From NCBI RefSeq assembly GCF_001591705.1, contig NZ_BCVK01000023.1, forward strand, positions 1 to 36,081: DNA of 36,081 nucleotides, read 5' to 3'. Below, one piece after another: positions 1 to 5,864 of the stretch. Both the position numbers and the translations under genes were made by a program. Under the pieces are notes generated by a model that did no database searches, was not told the origin of the DNA, and saw only the letters and a list, made by a program, of their open reading frames with translations. How positions within the stretch are numbered: the stretch's first letter is position 1; each line of letters opens with the position of its first letter. Origin of the DNA: Lactococcus cremoris subsp. cremoris NBRC 100676 (GTDB lineage Bacteria > Bacillota > Bacilli > Lactobacillales > Streptococcaceae).

Positions 1-4
1 GGAA

Positions 5-163
5 TTAATTTAACGAAGGCAGAGAAATATTTTTTTCTTCAACAACCATTAATTGCCCATCTTCTAATTTTACGATACAACTATATTGATAATTTGATTC
101 ATCACCAAATATAACAGTAGCTTTCTGTCCATCAGATAATATGATGATGTCACCTTTTCTCAT
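5..163 (-). CDS. Small hypothetical protein (52 aa)
   Basis: A complete short frame reads MRKGDIIILSDGQKATVIFG at its start and ends VEEKNISLPSLN before TAA. The pattern of alternating hydrophobic residues and turn-forming Gly/Asp suggests a small all-beta fold, which is inference only. A purine-rich stretch (AAAGAGAAAG) lies about 10 bases before the ATG and would be a weak ribosome site. It follows the DUF1648-like gene on the same strand after a gap of about 120 bases. I do not recognise the family. It could be a real small protein of the accessory region or a chance frame; the reading looks protein-like. Confidence 0.45.
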   Translation of the reverse strand: MRKGDIIILSDGQKATVIFGDESNYQYSCIVKLEDGQLMVVEEKNISLPSLN

Positions 164-284
164 GATATAAATTCTTTCTCTTTTGTAAAATCGGGTTTTA
201 ATCAGCTTGACTTTGGGGTATACCTGCTAATATACTTGTTAAGCACTGACAGATATTGGCATAAAATTTATTTAGTGAATTATA

Positions 285-638
285 TTATAACATCCTGAAA
301 TAAAGATAGTAAACTCCTATCATCATAATTAGCAAGAAAGTCAGTATAACTATAGTAATTATTTCCGCTGATGCACTCCTTGTTAATAATTTTTCTTGTG
401 AAGATATTGATTTTCTTGACATAAAAGTTGGTAGAATCAAAAAAATTAATGGAAATATAAATATAGTTGCTTTGTTTCCCCAGTTACTAGGCTCAAACCT
501 TAGTCCAAATTGGACAGGTATGATATTCGGTAAGTTCAAGTAAAGATATATTGAAAATGCAGTAAAGGGTATGGACAACAGTAAGAAGAATATCATTATT
601 TTTGAATAAATTCTATCGATTAAAATTAAAAATTTCAT
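285..638 (-). CDS. DUF1648-like small integral membrane protein
   Basis: The 117-residue product has three predicted membrane segments, at about residues 11-33, 57-73 and 91-113. The stretch IIPVQFGLRFEPSNWGNK between the first two resembles the DUF1648 signature (Pro-x-His-like residue, Gly, Pro/Glu, Trp-Gly-x-Lys) found in SdpI-type and other Firmicute membrane proteins; the family's usual His is Gln here. AAGGA lies nine bases before the ATG. It follows the split lipoprotein gene by 37 bases and is probably cotranscribed with it. Biochemical role is unknown. Lantibiotic or SdpI-like immunity is possible by family resemblance, but nothing nearby supports a bacteriocin locus. Confidence 0.6.
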   Translation of the reverse strand: MKFLILIDRIYSKIMIFFLLLSIPFTAFSIYLYLNLPNIIPVQFGLRFEPSNWGNKATIFIFPLIFLILPTFMSRKSISSQEKLLTRSASAEIITIVILTFLLIMMIGVYYLYFRML

Positions 639-675
639 AGCTCATTTCCTTATTAGTTTATATCTAAAGCCTGAA

Positions 676-861
676 TTATTCATGTATAGGAACTGCATCC
701 ATAGATTTTACCGAGCGGGCAATGGGAACAACTCCCTTTCTTTCTTGTTCACTTTTAAAGCCTAACGTAATTTCAGAATTATCATCAGGGAGTTTTTTTG
801 CAGCCTTTGAGACTAACTTTTGAAGTAAAATAATTTTATTTTTAGATTGCTTGTCCCCCAA
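676..861 (-). pseudogene. C-terminal part of a lipoprotein gene, out of frame with its N-terminal part
   Basis: This 61-codon frame can only begin at a TTG and has no ribosome site. It starts immediately after the stop of the lipoprotein frame at 864 and is in a different frame. The junction holds a run of five G. The product (IILLQKLVSKAAKKLPDDNSEITLGFKSEQ and onward to SMDAVPIHE) reads like the rest of a folded extracellular domain rather than a free peptide. The simplest reading is that 676-1166 was one lipoprotein gene of about 160 codons broken by an indel. A separate small gene is the less likely alternative. Confidence 0.5.
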
Positions 862-863
862 CC

Positions 864-1166
864 CTAATCAATATAAGTATTTTTCAATTCTTTTGAATCA
901 TCATATTTTTCAGGAGCTATATTAATCATAACTCCCTTAGAAATATCAGCATTAGTGATATTGTGTTCAATTTTAAACACCCATTTATATTCGCTTTTAT
1001 CTGCAAGTTCTGACTTTAAATCTGAAATGACTGAATCATATTTGCTGTTATCATTCTGCGATATTTTCGAACTAGAACTTTCGGGCTTAAGTGCTTGATT
1101 AGTTGAGCATGCCGAAAGTAATAGGATAGAAAAAACAGCAAAACTAGACAATATAATTTTTTTCAT
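864..1166 (-). CDS. Lipoprotein, probably truncated by frameshift (100 aa)
   Basis: The N-terminus MKKIILSSFAVFSILLLSAC is a textbook lipoprotein signal peptide with lipobox L-S-A-C. Cys20 would be lipidated and the Ser/Asn-rich stretch after it would be the surface tether. The remaining 65 residues begin a soluble domain that ends abruptly at TAG. The frame starting at 861 looks like the missing C-terminal half. A strong ribosome site (GGGAGGGAG) precedes the ATG, directly after a 7-bp hairpin at 1178-1199. Family and ligand are not recognised. The gene is probably cotranscribed with the DUF1648-like gene to its left. Confidence 0.6.
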   Translation of the reverse strand: MKKIILSSFAVFSILLLSACSTNQALKPESSSSKISQNDNSKYDSVISDLKSELADKSEYKWVFKIEHNITNADISKGVMINIAPEKYDDSKELKNTYID

Positions 1167-1177
1167 AAAATACTCCC

Positions 1178-1199
1178 TCCCAGTTTTTAGTGACTGGGA
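1178..1199 (-). promoter_or_regulatory. Hairpin abutting the lipoprotein ribosome site
   Basis: On the minus strand TCCCAGT, an eight-base loop and ACTGGGA form a perfect 7-bp stem. Its 3' arm runs directly into the GGGAG of the lipoprotein ribosome site. It could hide or present that site, or be the end of an upstream terminator, although no T-run follows. Confidence 0.35.
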
Positions 1200-1277
1200 A
1201 CACCTAATTTTTCATTTTCACGCGCCCAAGCGCTTTTTATTTTGTATTCCTAAATTCTAGGACTGGGTAACGAATTC

Positions 1278-1403
1278 TTAAAACTTCAAAATAAATTTTA
1301 CAAAAAAATAACCCAACACCCCGCCCAATATACCACCAATAAACATATAAATGATAATAAATTTATTTATCACTCCGGTTGTTAATTTAATTTTTTCTAA
1401 CAC
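1278..1403 (-). CDS. Possible 41-aa single-pass membrane peptide
   Basis: A short frame starting at GTG (an internal GTG at codon 11 is also possible) encodes LEKIKLTTGVINKFIIIYMF and then a Gly-rich hydrophobic stretch IGGILGGVLGYFF ending VKFILKF. This is one membrane helix with basic ends. Ribosome-site support is poor. It could be a genuine small membrane peptide or the remnant of a larger membrane protein. No family is recognised. Confidence 0.25.
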   Translation of the reverse strand: MLEKIKLTTGVINKFIIIYMFIGGILGGVLGYFFVKFILKF

Positions 1404-1570
1404 TTTCAAATAAACTCATTTCTTAAATTTGATTTTTACTGAGATTAATAATTTTTATCCTGTTATGACAAACATTAACCGTTTTCCAAAAGAGGGTTCG
1501 GTGATGAAAATCATAGTAGGTCCAAAAGCTGTAATTCGTTTTGTGATTTCCAAACAAGTAGTCTGTAAGT

Positions 1571-1936
1571 TTATTTATATTTTTCTAAAAGTGAGCCTAG
1601 TTCTTTTTTCTGCGCACCATACCCTATCATTGTTTTATTGACTCTAAAATCAGGAACTTCGTTATCTTTAGTAGTCACAACCATTTTATAAGCAAGTAAA
1701 CCTTTCTTAAAAGTGACCGATTGTATCTCTTCTTGAGGAATAATGATTATATCTCCTTCTATTTTCCCCATTGGAGTGATTGGTAATGTTAAAATTCCCG
1801 ATTTATTGAATACAACTACCACATAGGCCCCCTGTGCTGAACTTATATTTGCCCAAATAATTTTTTCTGTTCCATCAAAGACTGCTTTTTCTTTTAGAAA
1901 TGAAACAATTTCCTCCCGTTTTAAAATTAATCCCAT
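1571..1936 (-). CDS. Hypothetical protein with PH-like fold
   Basis: The 121-residue protein has no signal peptide or membrane segment. Residues 20-95 form a run of beta-type strands (KIIWANISSAQGAYVVVVFN, GILTLPIT, DIIIIPQEEIQSVTFKKG, AYKMVVTTKD). This arrangement resembles the small bacterial PH domains of the YokE/bPH type, and the polar C-terminal tail is probably helical. A perfect ribosome site (AAAGGAGAA) precedes the ATG. The gene stands alone between an intergenic relic region and unassigned sequence. Cytoplasmic location is inferred from composition. PH-like assignment is by pattern only; ligand and role are unknown. Confidence 0.6.
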   Translation of the reverse strand: MGLILKREEIVSFLKEKAVFDGTEKIIWANISSAQGAYVVVVFNKSGILTLPITPMGKIEGDIIIIPQEEIQSVTFKKGLLAYKMVVTTKDNEVPDFRVNKTMIGYGAQKKELGSLLEKYK

Positions 1937-2097
1937 TTTATTCTCCTTTTTTCAAAATACTTAAAAATATATAAGATGTGAACCTAAGTCAGGTATCCAA
2001 CTGCTCACAATTAACCGCCTAGCCTTTCAAAGCTTCTATAACCTCTTTTTGGGGTTCTCAATCATTATTTATAGAAGAGTCTTCAATTCTTCTTAGT

Positions 2098-2274
2098 TCA
2101 TTTATCACTCTCATTTTTGTTATCTTTCAAGTCTTTAAACGTTTGTTAGGCTTCTTTACAGCCGTCAGCAAAATTTACTATTTCTGATAAAGTGATAAGT
2201 TCAGATTACCTATTATTTTTCTCGCTTCTCACCTCGGCACCATAAGCAAGAGTACCTCTATCTGTTTTTCTCAT
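2098..2274 (-). pseudogene. Decayed small gene with three in-frame stops
   Basis: From ATG at 2274 one frame reads MRKTDRGTLAYGAEVRSEKN, stops at 2206-2208, goes on as SELITLSEIVNFADGCKEA, stops at 2146-2148, then QTFKDLKDNKNESDK and a stop at 2098-2100. The composition between stops is protein-like and stays in one frame. This suggests a gene that gained nonsense mutations, or chance. The original function is not recognisable. Confidence 0.35.
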
Positions 2275-2280
2275 ACTTTG

Positions 2281-2309
2281 ATTATATCCTAATATTTTAC
2301 TACTTCCAA
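2281..2309 (-). promoter_or_regulatory. Promoter of the decayed gene, leaderless layout
   Basis: On the minus strand TTGGAA, 17 bases and TATAAT form a good sigma-A promoter. The ATG at 2274 begins 7 bases after the -10 box, so the transcript would start at or next to the start codon, a layout often seen for leaderless mRNAs. Confidence 0.5.
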
Positions 2310-2423
2310 GAAAAACTTGCATAAATAATCAAGTTAATATTGGAATGATGAGTCTAAGGAAATTCAAATTAATAGCTGATACACTAAGCTACCTTACGAA
2401 ATTTTTAGATATTATCACACAAT

Positions 2424-2452
2424 TAGACATCCTTTTTAAAAAGCCGTATAAT
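2424..2452 (+). promoter_or_regulatory. Candidate promoter for the hydrolase gene
   Basis: TAGACA (2424-2429), a 17-base spacer and a perfect TATAAT (2447-2452) would give a leader of about 140 bases before the hydrolase start. No other strong promoter was seen closer to the gene. Confidence 0.35.
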
Positions 2453-2596
2453 ACAAGTATGTATACAATAGATTTCATAAAATTTTAAGGCTCTTGAAGT
2501 AATTTGTGAAAAATAATTAAATGTAATCTTAAAATTAGAAGCTTACATCAAAAAATTGTATGATATTAATATTATAAATGAATAGAGGTAGAAAAA

Positions 2597-3409
2597 ATAA
2601 AACACAAAAAAATAATCATTATTACGATGATACTAGTGCTTGTTTTATCACTGATACTATCTTATGGCTCTATAAAATACAAATCTGAACAAAAAACGGC
2701 TCAAAACCAAGTTCCTTTCATACTAATTCCTGGAACTGGAGCAAACGGGGATCGATTTGATAGCTTCATGAATAAATTGATGAAGAAAGTCGGAAAAAGA
2801 GATGTCCTGAAAATTAATGTTAAGACCGATGGTACTACACAATATACATCTTCGTTGACTAAAAAATCTAATAATCCTTTTATTGTAATTAGTTTCTCAG
2901 ATAGTTCCGAAAAAGGAGTAGACAAACAAGCAGAATGGACTGAAATAGCAATGAAAAAGGCCCATCAACTCTATTCCTTCAAAGCTTATAATGCATTAGG
3001 ACATTCTAATGGAGGATTAGTTTGGACGATTTTCTTGGAAAAAGAAGCGCAAAAGCCAACCTCACAAATGAAAAACCTTATTACACTAGGAACACCATAT
3101 AATTACCTCGATCCAAAAGCAAATCCTTATCCAGATAGAGCATCATTAACTGAAACAGATATGTTAAAATGGATGGTAAATAAAAGAGAAAAAATCCCAC
3201 ATAACTTGAAAATGATTTCAATTGCCGGAAATTATAAAGATAACAGTGATGGCGTTGTTCCTCTGACTAGTTCACTTTCAAGTAGTAAAATATATAAAAA
3301 AGAAATCGACAGCTATAGTGAAAAAATAGTTAGTGGAAGTAATGCACAGCATGACCAACTAACAGAAAATCAAGAAATTATTGATTATATTGTTCATAAA
3401 TTCTATTAA
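2597..3409 (+). CDS. DUF915-type alpha/beta hydrolase, secreted or membrane-anchored, apparent ATA start
   Basis: The fold and motifs are those of DUF915 alpha/beta hydrolases. Counting from the ATG at 2627 there is an N-terminal hydrophobic segment, the oxyanion region FILIPGTGANGDRF (31-44), the nucleophile elbow G-H-S-N-G-G (Ser127), an Asp in NSDGVVP (Asp208) and a His in AQHDQL (His242) that complete a triad. The frame stays open upstream. A good ribosome site (AGAGG, 2584-2588) sits eight bases before ATA at 2597, which would give MKHKKIIIIT plus the hydrophobic core, a proper signal/anchor. The ATG at 2627 has no ribosome site and would remove the basic n-region, so 2597 is chosen. Substrate is unknown, an ester or peptide by family. 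It is the only rightward gene in the left 25 kb. Confidence 0.75.
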   Translation: MKHKKIIIITMILVLVLSLILSYGSIKYKSEQKTAQNQVPFILIPGTGANGDRFDSFMNKLMKKVGKRDVLKINVKTDGTTQYTSSLTKKSNNPFIVISFSDSSEKGVDKQAEWTEIAMKKAHQLYSFKAYNALGHSNGGLVWTIFLEKEAQKPTSQMKNLITLGTPYNYLDPKANPYPDRASLTETDMLKWMVNKREKIPHNLKMISIAGNYKDNSDGVVPLTSSLSSSKIYKKEIDSYSEKIVSGSNAQHDQLTENQEIIDYIVHKFY

Positions 3410-3485
3410 CTTTCATGCTTGTTTTTTCAATTTTTGTATAGAAGGGGACAAAACTGAGAAAATTGATTTCATCCTATTTAAAAGT

Positions 3486-3522
3486 AAAAAAAAACGGTTA
3501 AAGTCTCTTTTCCCGTTTTTTT
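3486..3522 (+). terminator. Rho-independent terminator of the hydrolase gene
   Basis: AAAAAAACGG and CCGTTTTTTT form a 10-bp stem around a 14-base loop, about 75 bases past the hydrolase stop. The A- and T-runs on both sides let it work in either direction. Confidence 0.75.
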
Positions 3523-3628
3523 ATAGCGATTTTTTCAGAAATACAGTTATAAAAATAACTGCGATATCTTTTCTGAAATCAAAATCTCTCACCCATAGGA
3601 AGAGCAAAATTATTTTATTACAAGAACC

Positions 3629-3661
3629 AAAAAAAGCCGCATATCAGTGATATACAGCCTC
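3629..3661 (-). terminator. Rho-independent terminator, leftward
   Basis: On the minus strand GGCTGTATATC, loop ACT and GATATGCGGC form a long stem with three G-T pairs, followed by seven T. It is a likely end for leftward transcription coming from mtlD or from the GC-richer patch. Confidence 0.6.
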
Positions 3662-3738
3662 TTATCTGACGAAAATTACTATTTTTTATTATATAAATTT
3701 ACTGAGATTTGGTGGACATCATTTTTTCAAAGAACCTA

Positions 3739-3963
3739 TTAAAAAATTTTTACAGGTTTTTGAGGTTTTACGAGTACACAAAAAAACACTGATTGAATGC
3801 CGTGTGCTCCTCCGTGTATTGAACCCGCTAAAACGCTAGGTGGGTGTTCTCGCTTCGCATCAGCTTCCCCTACTTTCGTTCGAGGTATTACGCTACCGAA
3901 TGTCTCATGAACCCCTATGCAATACAAATATAGTCGGTCAAAAAAATGAAAGAGCTCGCACAT
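3739..3963 (-). CDS. Hypothetical 74-aa frame in a GC-richer patch
   Basis: The frame starts MCELFHFFDRLYLYCIGVHE and continues through GEADAKREHPPSVLAGSIHGGAHGI to KPQKPVKIF. Codon use (GCG, CGA, GGG, CAC) is unlike the AT-rich neighbours. There is no clear ribosome site. The DNA rather than the peptide may be what is conserved, for example a structured RNA or part of a plasmid or other mobile element. I do not recognise a function and cannot decide between peptide and RNA. Confidence 0.25.
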   Translation of the reverse strand: MCELFHFFDRLYLYCIGVHETFGSVIPRTKVGEADAKREHPPSVLAGSIHGGAHGIQSVFFCVLVKPQKPVKIF

Positions 3964-4068
3964 TCCAGTGCTTTTTCTATGGTTCTATAATAACACTTTT
4001 TATCTTTTTTTTCAAGAGAAAGCGGTTAAATTTCAAGTCAGAAAATCCATCGATAAAATATTCTCTGT

Positions 4069-5235
4069 CTACTTGCTGTCATTTTTATATTTCTTAATCA
4101 CTAGTTCGATTTCCAAAATTATTTTTTTATTTGATAGGCCAGTGACTTCTTCAATAAGCCTTTGAAGATCCATTGTGCTAAGCTTTTCTTGAAGTTGAAC
4201 TGACTGACTATCATTTTCATCCTGGTAAGCAAAAATTTTTCCAACAATATCTAAATGATTTTGATAAGAGAGACCACGTTCATTTAATTCACGAATAGGG
4301 CGAATAAAGCGTTCGTCATAACCTAACTTTCGAATAGGTGTTCGTGCAACCCGCGTCACCTCATCAATAATTTTTGGATTAGCAAAGCGAGAGATAATCA
4401 TTTGATGATAGCTCATCAAATCTTCTTCCGTAAAATATTGGGGCCATTTGGCTAAAAGTAAAGCGCGTGTTTCTTTCTGTACACCCTTTAAAGCACTTAA
4501 AATCTCTTTGTGCTGTAAACCTTCCAAAATTGTTTTATAACCTTTATATGCGCTAGAATAAGCGACTGTAGCGTGTCCTGAGTTTACAGAGAAAAGTTTA
4601 CGCTCTATGAAAGGTTCAAGATTATTGGCATAATGAACGCCTTCAAGTTTAAAACTTTTATTTTTTATCTGACTCTCGTCAATCACCCACTCACAAAAGG
4701 GCTCTACTTCAACATAAAGAAGATCTTCATGCTTTTGACCAGGTACAATGCGGTCAACGGCAGCATTGGGAAACCCTATGTAGTTTGCAAGGTAAACTTT
4801 ATCAGAGTCTGATAAATATTCAGCCACCTTCTTTTCTAAAAACTCTGAGCCCCCAATCATATTTTCACAAGCAATAATATCTATTTGGACTTGCTTATTC
4901 TCTTCTTTACGTTTTTGAATACCTTTGGCAACGAGCTCAGCAATATAAGGCAAAATATTTGGTCCAATTGCTGTCGTTACTATATCAGCTTGAGCAATTG
5001 CCTCAATTACATCCTCAGGATTTTCACCATTGTTAATCCCAAATAGTCCTGAAACAAAAATTTTTTCAGGACTACTACTTGCGATACCAATTTCATAAGA
5101 ATGACGAGTATTAAGTTCATCAATTATCGCCTTATTCGTGTCAACGAAGTAAATCTCAAAGCCATTTTTACTTAGAATTTCCCCAATAAAACCACGACCA
5201 ATATTTCCTGCACCAAAATGTACTGCTTTTTTCAT
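4069..5235 (-). CDS. mtlD: Mannitol-1-phosphate 5-dehydrogenase
   Basis: It oxidises mannitol-1-phosphate, made by the MtlA/MtlF phosphotransferase, to fructose-6-phosphate with NAD+, in the cytoplasm. The 388-residue length is normal. The N-terminal Rossmann motif is complete (G8-A-G-N-I-G-R-G15 in MKKAVHFGAGNIGRG). Conserved family stretches follow: FPNAAVDRIVP, VNSGHATVAY and ARTPIRKLGYDERFIRP. The ribosome site AAAGGAGC stands 10 bases before the ATG. It is the last gene of the mtl cluster. It is separated from mtlF by 148 bases with a terminator and a cre-like palindrome, so part of its expression may be independent of the upstream genes. Confidence 0.95.
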   Translation of the reverse strand: MKKAVHFGAGNIGRGFIGEILSKNGFEIYFVDTNKAIIDELNTRHSYEIGIASSSPEKIFVSGLFGINNGENPEDVIEAIAQADIVTTAIGPNILPYIAELVAKGIQKRKEENKQVQIDIIACENMIGGSEFLEKKVAEYLSDSDKVYLANYIGFPNAAVDRIVPGQKHEDLLYVEVEPFCEWVIDESQIKNKSFKLEGVHYANNLEPFIERKLFSVNSGHATVAYSSAYKGYKTILEGLQHKEILSALKGVQKETRALLLAKWPQYFTEEDLMSYHQMIISRFANPKIIDEVTRVARTPIRKLGYDERFIRPIRELNERGLSYQNHLDIVGKIFAYQDENDSQSVQLQEKLSTMDLQRLIEEVTGLSNKKIILEIELVIKKYKNDSK

Positions 5236-5309
5236 CTTACTTACTGCTCCTTTATTTAGATAGTAAAAAGTTCAAATAGAATCTTCTAAAATCCCTTTAA
5301 ATAAGCAAT

Positions 5310-5323
5310 TGTAAGCTTTTACA
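5310..5323. promoter_or_regulatory. cre-like palindrome upstream of mtlD
   Basis: TGTAAGCTTTTACA has perfect 5-bp arms and differs from the CcpA consensus TGWNANCGNTNWCA at one core position (TGTAAAAGCTTACA on the minus strand). It lies 75 bases before mtlD, downstream of the mtlF-mtlD terminator, where it could give separate catabolite control of mtlD. Confidence 0.45.
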
Positions 5324-5339
5324 TTGTGGTGGTAAATAT

Positions 5340-5372
5340 AAAAAATGGCACCAAAAGTTGTGCCATTTTTTT
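5340..5372 (-). terminator. Terminator between mtlF and mtlD
   Basis: AAAAATGGCAC and GTGCCATTTTT form an 11-bp stem with an 8-base loop and a T-run on the minus strand. It begins 12 bases past the mtlF stop and lies inside the operon, so it should lower mtlD transcript relative to mtlA-mtlR-mtlF unless read through. Confidence 0.8.
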
Positions 5373-5383
5373 GATTTTATTGA

Positions 5384-5815
5384 TTAATTTTCAAAGTATT
5401 TTGCAATCTCCTCAACTGATTGAGCATCAGCCATCTTTACAACATTGTCAACGTCAGCACAAAAAATTGAAATTTTTTGAATGAGGTCAAGATGCTCATC
5501 TTCTATTCCTGCGATTCCAAAAAGCATCGTTGCTAGTTTCGGATTTTCTTCTGTTCCAAAATTTACTCCTCGAGGAACTTGGACAATTATGACTCCTGTT
5601 TTTAAAACTTCTTTTTTTGCTGAATCCGTCCCATGAGGAATCGCAATAAAATTACCCATATAAACCGATAATTCTTTATCTCTATCAAGCATCGCTGAAA
5701 CATAATTTGAGTTGACGTATCCTCCATCAACCAACAATTTTCCACAATAATTAATTGCTTCTTCCTTATTTGAAAAATTTTGATTGATTTTAATAAGATC
5801 TTTTTGGATTTCCAT
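5384..5815 (-). CDS. mtlF: Mannitol-specific PTS enzyme IIA
   Basis: This 143-residue cytoplasmic protein passes phosphate from HPr to the IIB domain of MtlA. The phosphorylated histidine is His61 in F-I-A-I-P-H-G-T. The conserved [20 protein letters not shown] stretch follows, as in mannitol/fructose-type IIA proteins. The ribosome site AAAGGTGA precedes the ATG. It lies 46 bases downstream of mtlR, and the gap carries a 9-bp hairpin (5840-5864). A terminator follows at once. Its position between mtlR and mtlD matches the mannitol clusters of other Firmicutes. Confidence 0.95.
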   Translation of the reverse strand: MEIQKDLIKINQNFSNKEEAINYCGKLLVDGGYVNSNYVSAMLDRDKELSVYMGNFIAIPHGTDSAKKEVLKTGVIIVQVPRGVNFGTEENPKLATMLFGIAGIEDEHLDLIQKISIFCADVDNVVKMADAQSVEEIAKYFEN

Positions 5816-5839
5816 TTTTCTTCACCTTTCTTAGTTTAC

Positions 5840-5864
5840 TAGGTTTACACACGTCGTAAACCTA
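5840..5864 (-). promoter_or_regulatory. Intercistronic hairpin overlapping the mtlR stop
   Basis: TAGGTTTAC (5840-5848) and GTAAACCTA (5856-5864) form a perfect 9-bp stem with a 7-base loop. The mtlR stop TAG is the last codon of one arm. There is no T-run, so it is better seen as an mRNA processing, stability or operator element than as a terminator. Confidence 0.55.

Larger units (their letters stand above)
1937..2626. other. 690-bp region with a gene relic and no intact gene
   Basis: No confident gene lies here. The stretch 2098-2274 (minus strand) reads as a decayed gene behind a good promoter, described separately. A TAGACA-17-TATAAT promoter candidate at 2424-2452 points right toward the hydrolase. 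The rest is AT-rich with nothing I can name. Confidence 0.5.
3410..4068. other. Intergenic region between hydrolase and mtlD
   Basis: It holds the hydrolase terminator, a nested palindrome (outer TTTCAGAAA 3533-3541 with TTTCTGAAA 3570-3578; inner CAGTTAT 3544-3550 with ATAACTG 3555-3561), a leftward terminator at 3629-3661, and a GC-richer patch at about 3765-3960 with a 74-codon frame. No certain gene is present. Confidence 0.55.

Noticed and set aside
1429-1641. 70-codon plus-strand frame beside the PH-like gene
   Set aside because: It overlaps the 3' end of the PH-like gene on the other strand, with no ribosome site and no protein-like pattern.
2345-2488. Rightward 47-codon frame beginning MMSLRKFKLIADTLSYLTKF
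   Set aside because: There is no ribosome site at proper spacing, the composition is ordinary AT-rich, and a better-placed promoter for the hydrolase lies inside it. It may be chance.
3381-3650. 89-codon plus-strand frame after the hydrolase
   Set aside because: It overlaps the hydrolase end and the terminator and is rich in Lys/Phe from A- and T-runs.
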